Below, piece after piece: positions 15,112-16,473 of a stretch of 16,473 nucleotides of DNA. The notes under the pieces are model-generated. The model was not told the origin of the DNA and did no database searches. It was given only the letters and a program-made list of their open reading frames with translations. The DNA comes from Nematocida ironsii. Taxonomy: Eukaryota; Microsporidia. The DNA is taken from assembly GCA_001642415.1 (NCBI GenBank), contig LTDK01000069.1, positions 1 to 16,473 on the forward strand, given 5' to 3'. Each line of letters starts with the position of its first letter. Position 1 is the stretch's first letter. The position numbers and the translations under genes are program-made.

Positions 15112-15431
15112 TGTACATACTCTTATACTGCTCTATTATATAGGAGTTTATATATTACTGGATAAATATGCTACAATGGGTATATGTGCATTTCCTAAAT
15201 AGTAAGGGTTTATTATATAATTCCATTATAGGAATATCTATTTCTTTCTACGAAAACACATTTTCTGCTTAAACTGTCTCTGGATAAACAGCTTGTTTAT
15301 GAGATTCTGCAGACTCTGCAATAGAATGGCCTATTTCGCAGAGTTATTAAGAATTAGATGCATTAGTTAGTTTTTTAATATAACCCTTTGTAAGAATTAA
15401 AGACATATTATTATTCCATAGAGAAGAAAGA
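15112..15431. other. Spacer with two hairpins and a T6 run
   Basis: This 320-base gap between the Tfb2 and homeodomain genes has no ORF of note. It does hold two stable hairpins (15284-15300 and 15312-15345) followed by TTTTTT at 15371-15376. These are described separately and could be part of a small RNA gene. Confidence 0.5.
15284..15345. other. Pair of strong hairpins, possible small RNA
   Basis: The first hairpin is ATAAACA-GCT-TGTTTAT (15284-15300). The second pairs ACTCTGC (15313-15319) plus AATAG (15320-15324) with CTATT (15331-15335) and GCAGAGT (15338-15344), giving 12 perfect pairs, a 2-base bulge and a 6-base loop. A T6 run follows on the plus strand at 15371. No snoRNA boxes or tRNA shape were found, so the type of RNA, if any, is unknown. 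Confidence 0.4.
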
Positions 15432-15728
15432 ATGGAAGAAATGCAAGGAAGGACGAGAAGAAAAAACACAGAGCTGTCTTCTAGTCAGATAGATCAACTG
15501 GATGCGTATTTCTATCGGCATGACATTAAGTTAACAAAGAAGAATCTTAAAATTGTTTCTAAGGCACTGAACATCCCACATAAACGAATTGTAGAATATG
15601 TCAATTATAGACAGAATGAGTCACGTGAAAGCAGTCATGAAGAATATATAAAGATGCTGCAAACTCTCAGCGATATAAATATGCAGATAAAAGATATTTG
15701 GAAGAGATTTGACAGTCGATATAAATAA
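15432..15728 (+). CDS. Divergent homeodomain protein
   Basis: The 98 residues hold a homeodomain-like unit at about 8-66. An N-terminal arm RTRRKN is followed by helix 1 (SQIDQLDAYFYRH, with Leu23 and Phe27 at the usual core positions), helix 2 (TKKNLKIVSKALN) and a recognition helix (PHKRIVEYVNYRQNES). The WFQNRR signature reads YVNYRQ: Trp48 is Tyr56, Phe49 is Val57, the nearly invariant Asn51 is Tyr59, and Arg53 is Gln61. A charged helical tail follows (about 70-98). The length and bare domain layout fit small microsporidian homeobox proteins, which are reported as a family in several species. With Asn51 missing, DNA binding may be altered or lost. The assignment is by eye; a Myb-like or other three-helix fold is possible. 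Confidence 0.75.
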   Translation: MEEMQGRTRRKNTELSSSQIDQLDAYFYRHDIKLTKKNLKIVSKALNIPHKRIVEYVNYRQNESRESSHEEYIKMLQTLSDINMQIKDIWKRFDSRYK

Positions 15729-16092
15729 ATAGGACTTATTATGCAGTTATTTTCTCTATTATATTCCGGAGTATTTCTCATACTCATTCAGTTTTTCCAG
15801 ATTCTTATATTACAGCAAATTCTCTATATGTTCTACTAAAGAATTCTTAGGTGTTTTATATAAAAAGTTCAAGTTATATGTGATTTGGATTTGTATTTCG
15901 TATCAGTTTGAAAGGATGGATAGATTTCTAATGAATTTCAAGTTTTAGGGTGTTTGAGGCATATAATACTGCATTATATTAAAAACTGAATTTATATTTT
16001 AATTTAATACTTATATGGAATATTATAGGGCCAGTTTTACTTTATACCAACAGAGAATAAACAGCCCAATACTTTAGTATTTAATGAGATTT

Positions 16093-16112
16093 GAGTTACT
16101 TGGAGTTACTTG
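16093..16112. repeat. Two tandem copies of a 10-base unit
   Basis: GAGTTACTTG is present at 16093-16102 and again at 16103-16112, with no mismatch. Short and possibly a chance slip duplication. Confidence 0.7.
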
Positions 16113-16139
16113 TTTGGTTGCTTCACTAGTTGATGTGTT

Positions 16140-16171
16140 AGCTATAGTAATAAGTAATTTAAACTATAGCT
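16140..16171. repeat. 9-base perfect inverted repeat
   Basis: AGCTATAGT (16140-16148) and ACTATAGCT (16163-16171) are exact reverse complements separated by 14 AT-only bases apart from one G. It could form a hairpin or serve as a binding site for a dimeric protein. Confidence 0.75.
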
Positions 16172-16431
16172 GTTATATTTTATGTGTTAAGTGCCTTAAA
16201 TCTCTTTCTGTTTAGATTACTTGTTATTAGTGTGGCTATTTATATATATCTATGAAGTTTTAATATATGTAAAATGTTTAACTCGCATGTACATTATCTT
16301 CTTATTCTATTATTACTATACACAGGTATACACTGACTAATTATACTATAATATTACTTTTTTCATTTTTTTCTGACGGGATATTTTTTTAATTTTATTC
16401 CTGAATTATAATAGGATTGATGAAGTGATGG

Positions 16432-16473
16432 ATGGAGGAAGAGCTTAAAGAACAAGGGGGCCACAAGCCGGCT
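16432..16473 (+). CDS. Start of a gene cut by the window edge
   Basis: From ATG at 16432 the frame is open to the last base, giving MEEELKEQGGHKPA so far. Base composition changes sharply here, from AT-rich spacer to GC- and purine-rich codons, and a T-rich run (16383-16398) lies upstream, as before other genes in the window. Fourteen codons are too few to name a product. Confidence 0.4.
   Translation, partial: MEEELKEQGGHKPA

Larger units (their letters stand above)
15729..16431. other. AT-rich spacer with short repeats
   Basis: About 700 bases without a convincing ORF. It has a 10-base tandem repeat (16093-16112) and a 9-base inverted repeat (16140-16171). Here the plus strand has more G than C around 16080-16140, opposite to the spacer at 11870-12733. 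Confidence 0.55.

Overview
The window looks like a piece of a nuclear genome from a microsporidian, most like the Nematocida type. It is AT-rich and compact. Genes are short and intronless on both strands, and several conserved eukaryotic proteins are shorter than their animal or yeast counterparts. The genus is an inference from style and content; no search was run. No tRNA, rRNA, CRISPR array, prokaryotic operon or transposon is visible.

Layout. 416-751 (+) is a small charged protein of unknown function. 1145-2059 (-) is an alpha-helical, basic-tailed protein of unknown function. 3024-4730 (-) is phosphoacetylglucosamine mutase, which supplies UDP-GlcNAc for chitin and glycans. 5078-5407 (+) is SRP19, followed by a 52-residue single-span membrane protein (5522-5680). 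5953-7409 looks like an accessory island: a small secreted protein with an in-frame tandem duplication (-), and a membrane-anchored, lysine/glutamate-rich repeat protein (+) whose reading frame is broken. 8066-9772 (+) is a Polo-like kinase. 10193-11008 (+) is the AC40 subunit shared by RNA polymerases I and III. 11279-11869 (-) resembles a CTD-interaction-domain protein. 12734-13279 (+) is an Arf-like protein with a myristoylation signal and ruined GTPase motifs. 13583-13793 (-) folds into a long interrupted rod ending in a loop very like helix 8 of SRP RNA. 13915-15111 (+) is the TFIIH subunit Tfb2/p52. 15432-15728 (+) is a divergent homeodomain protein. A new gene probably begins at 16432 and leaves the window.

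How they fit together. The conserved genes serve core processes: protein targeting (SRP19 and a candidate SRP RNA), transcription (AC40, Tfb2, a CID-like protein, a homeodomain protein), mitosis (Polo kinase) and cell-wall sugar supply (AGM1). There is no sign of operons. Several genes have a T-rich tract just before the probable start codon, which helped choose starts at 5078, 10193, 11869 and 2059 rather than at upstream ATGs.

The most rewarding items are the candidate SRP RNA, which seems to lack an Alu domain; the pseudo-Arf; the Polo kinase that lacks the usual phosphopeptide-binding residues; the homeodomain lacking Asn51; and the frame-broken repeat protein.
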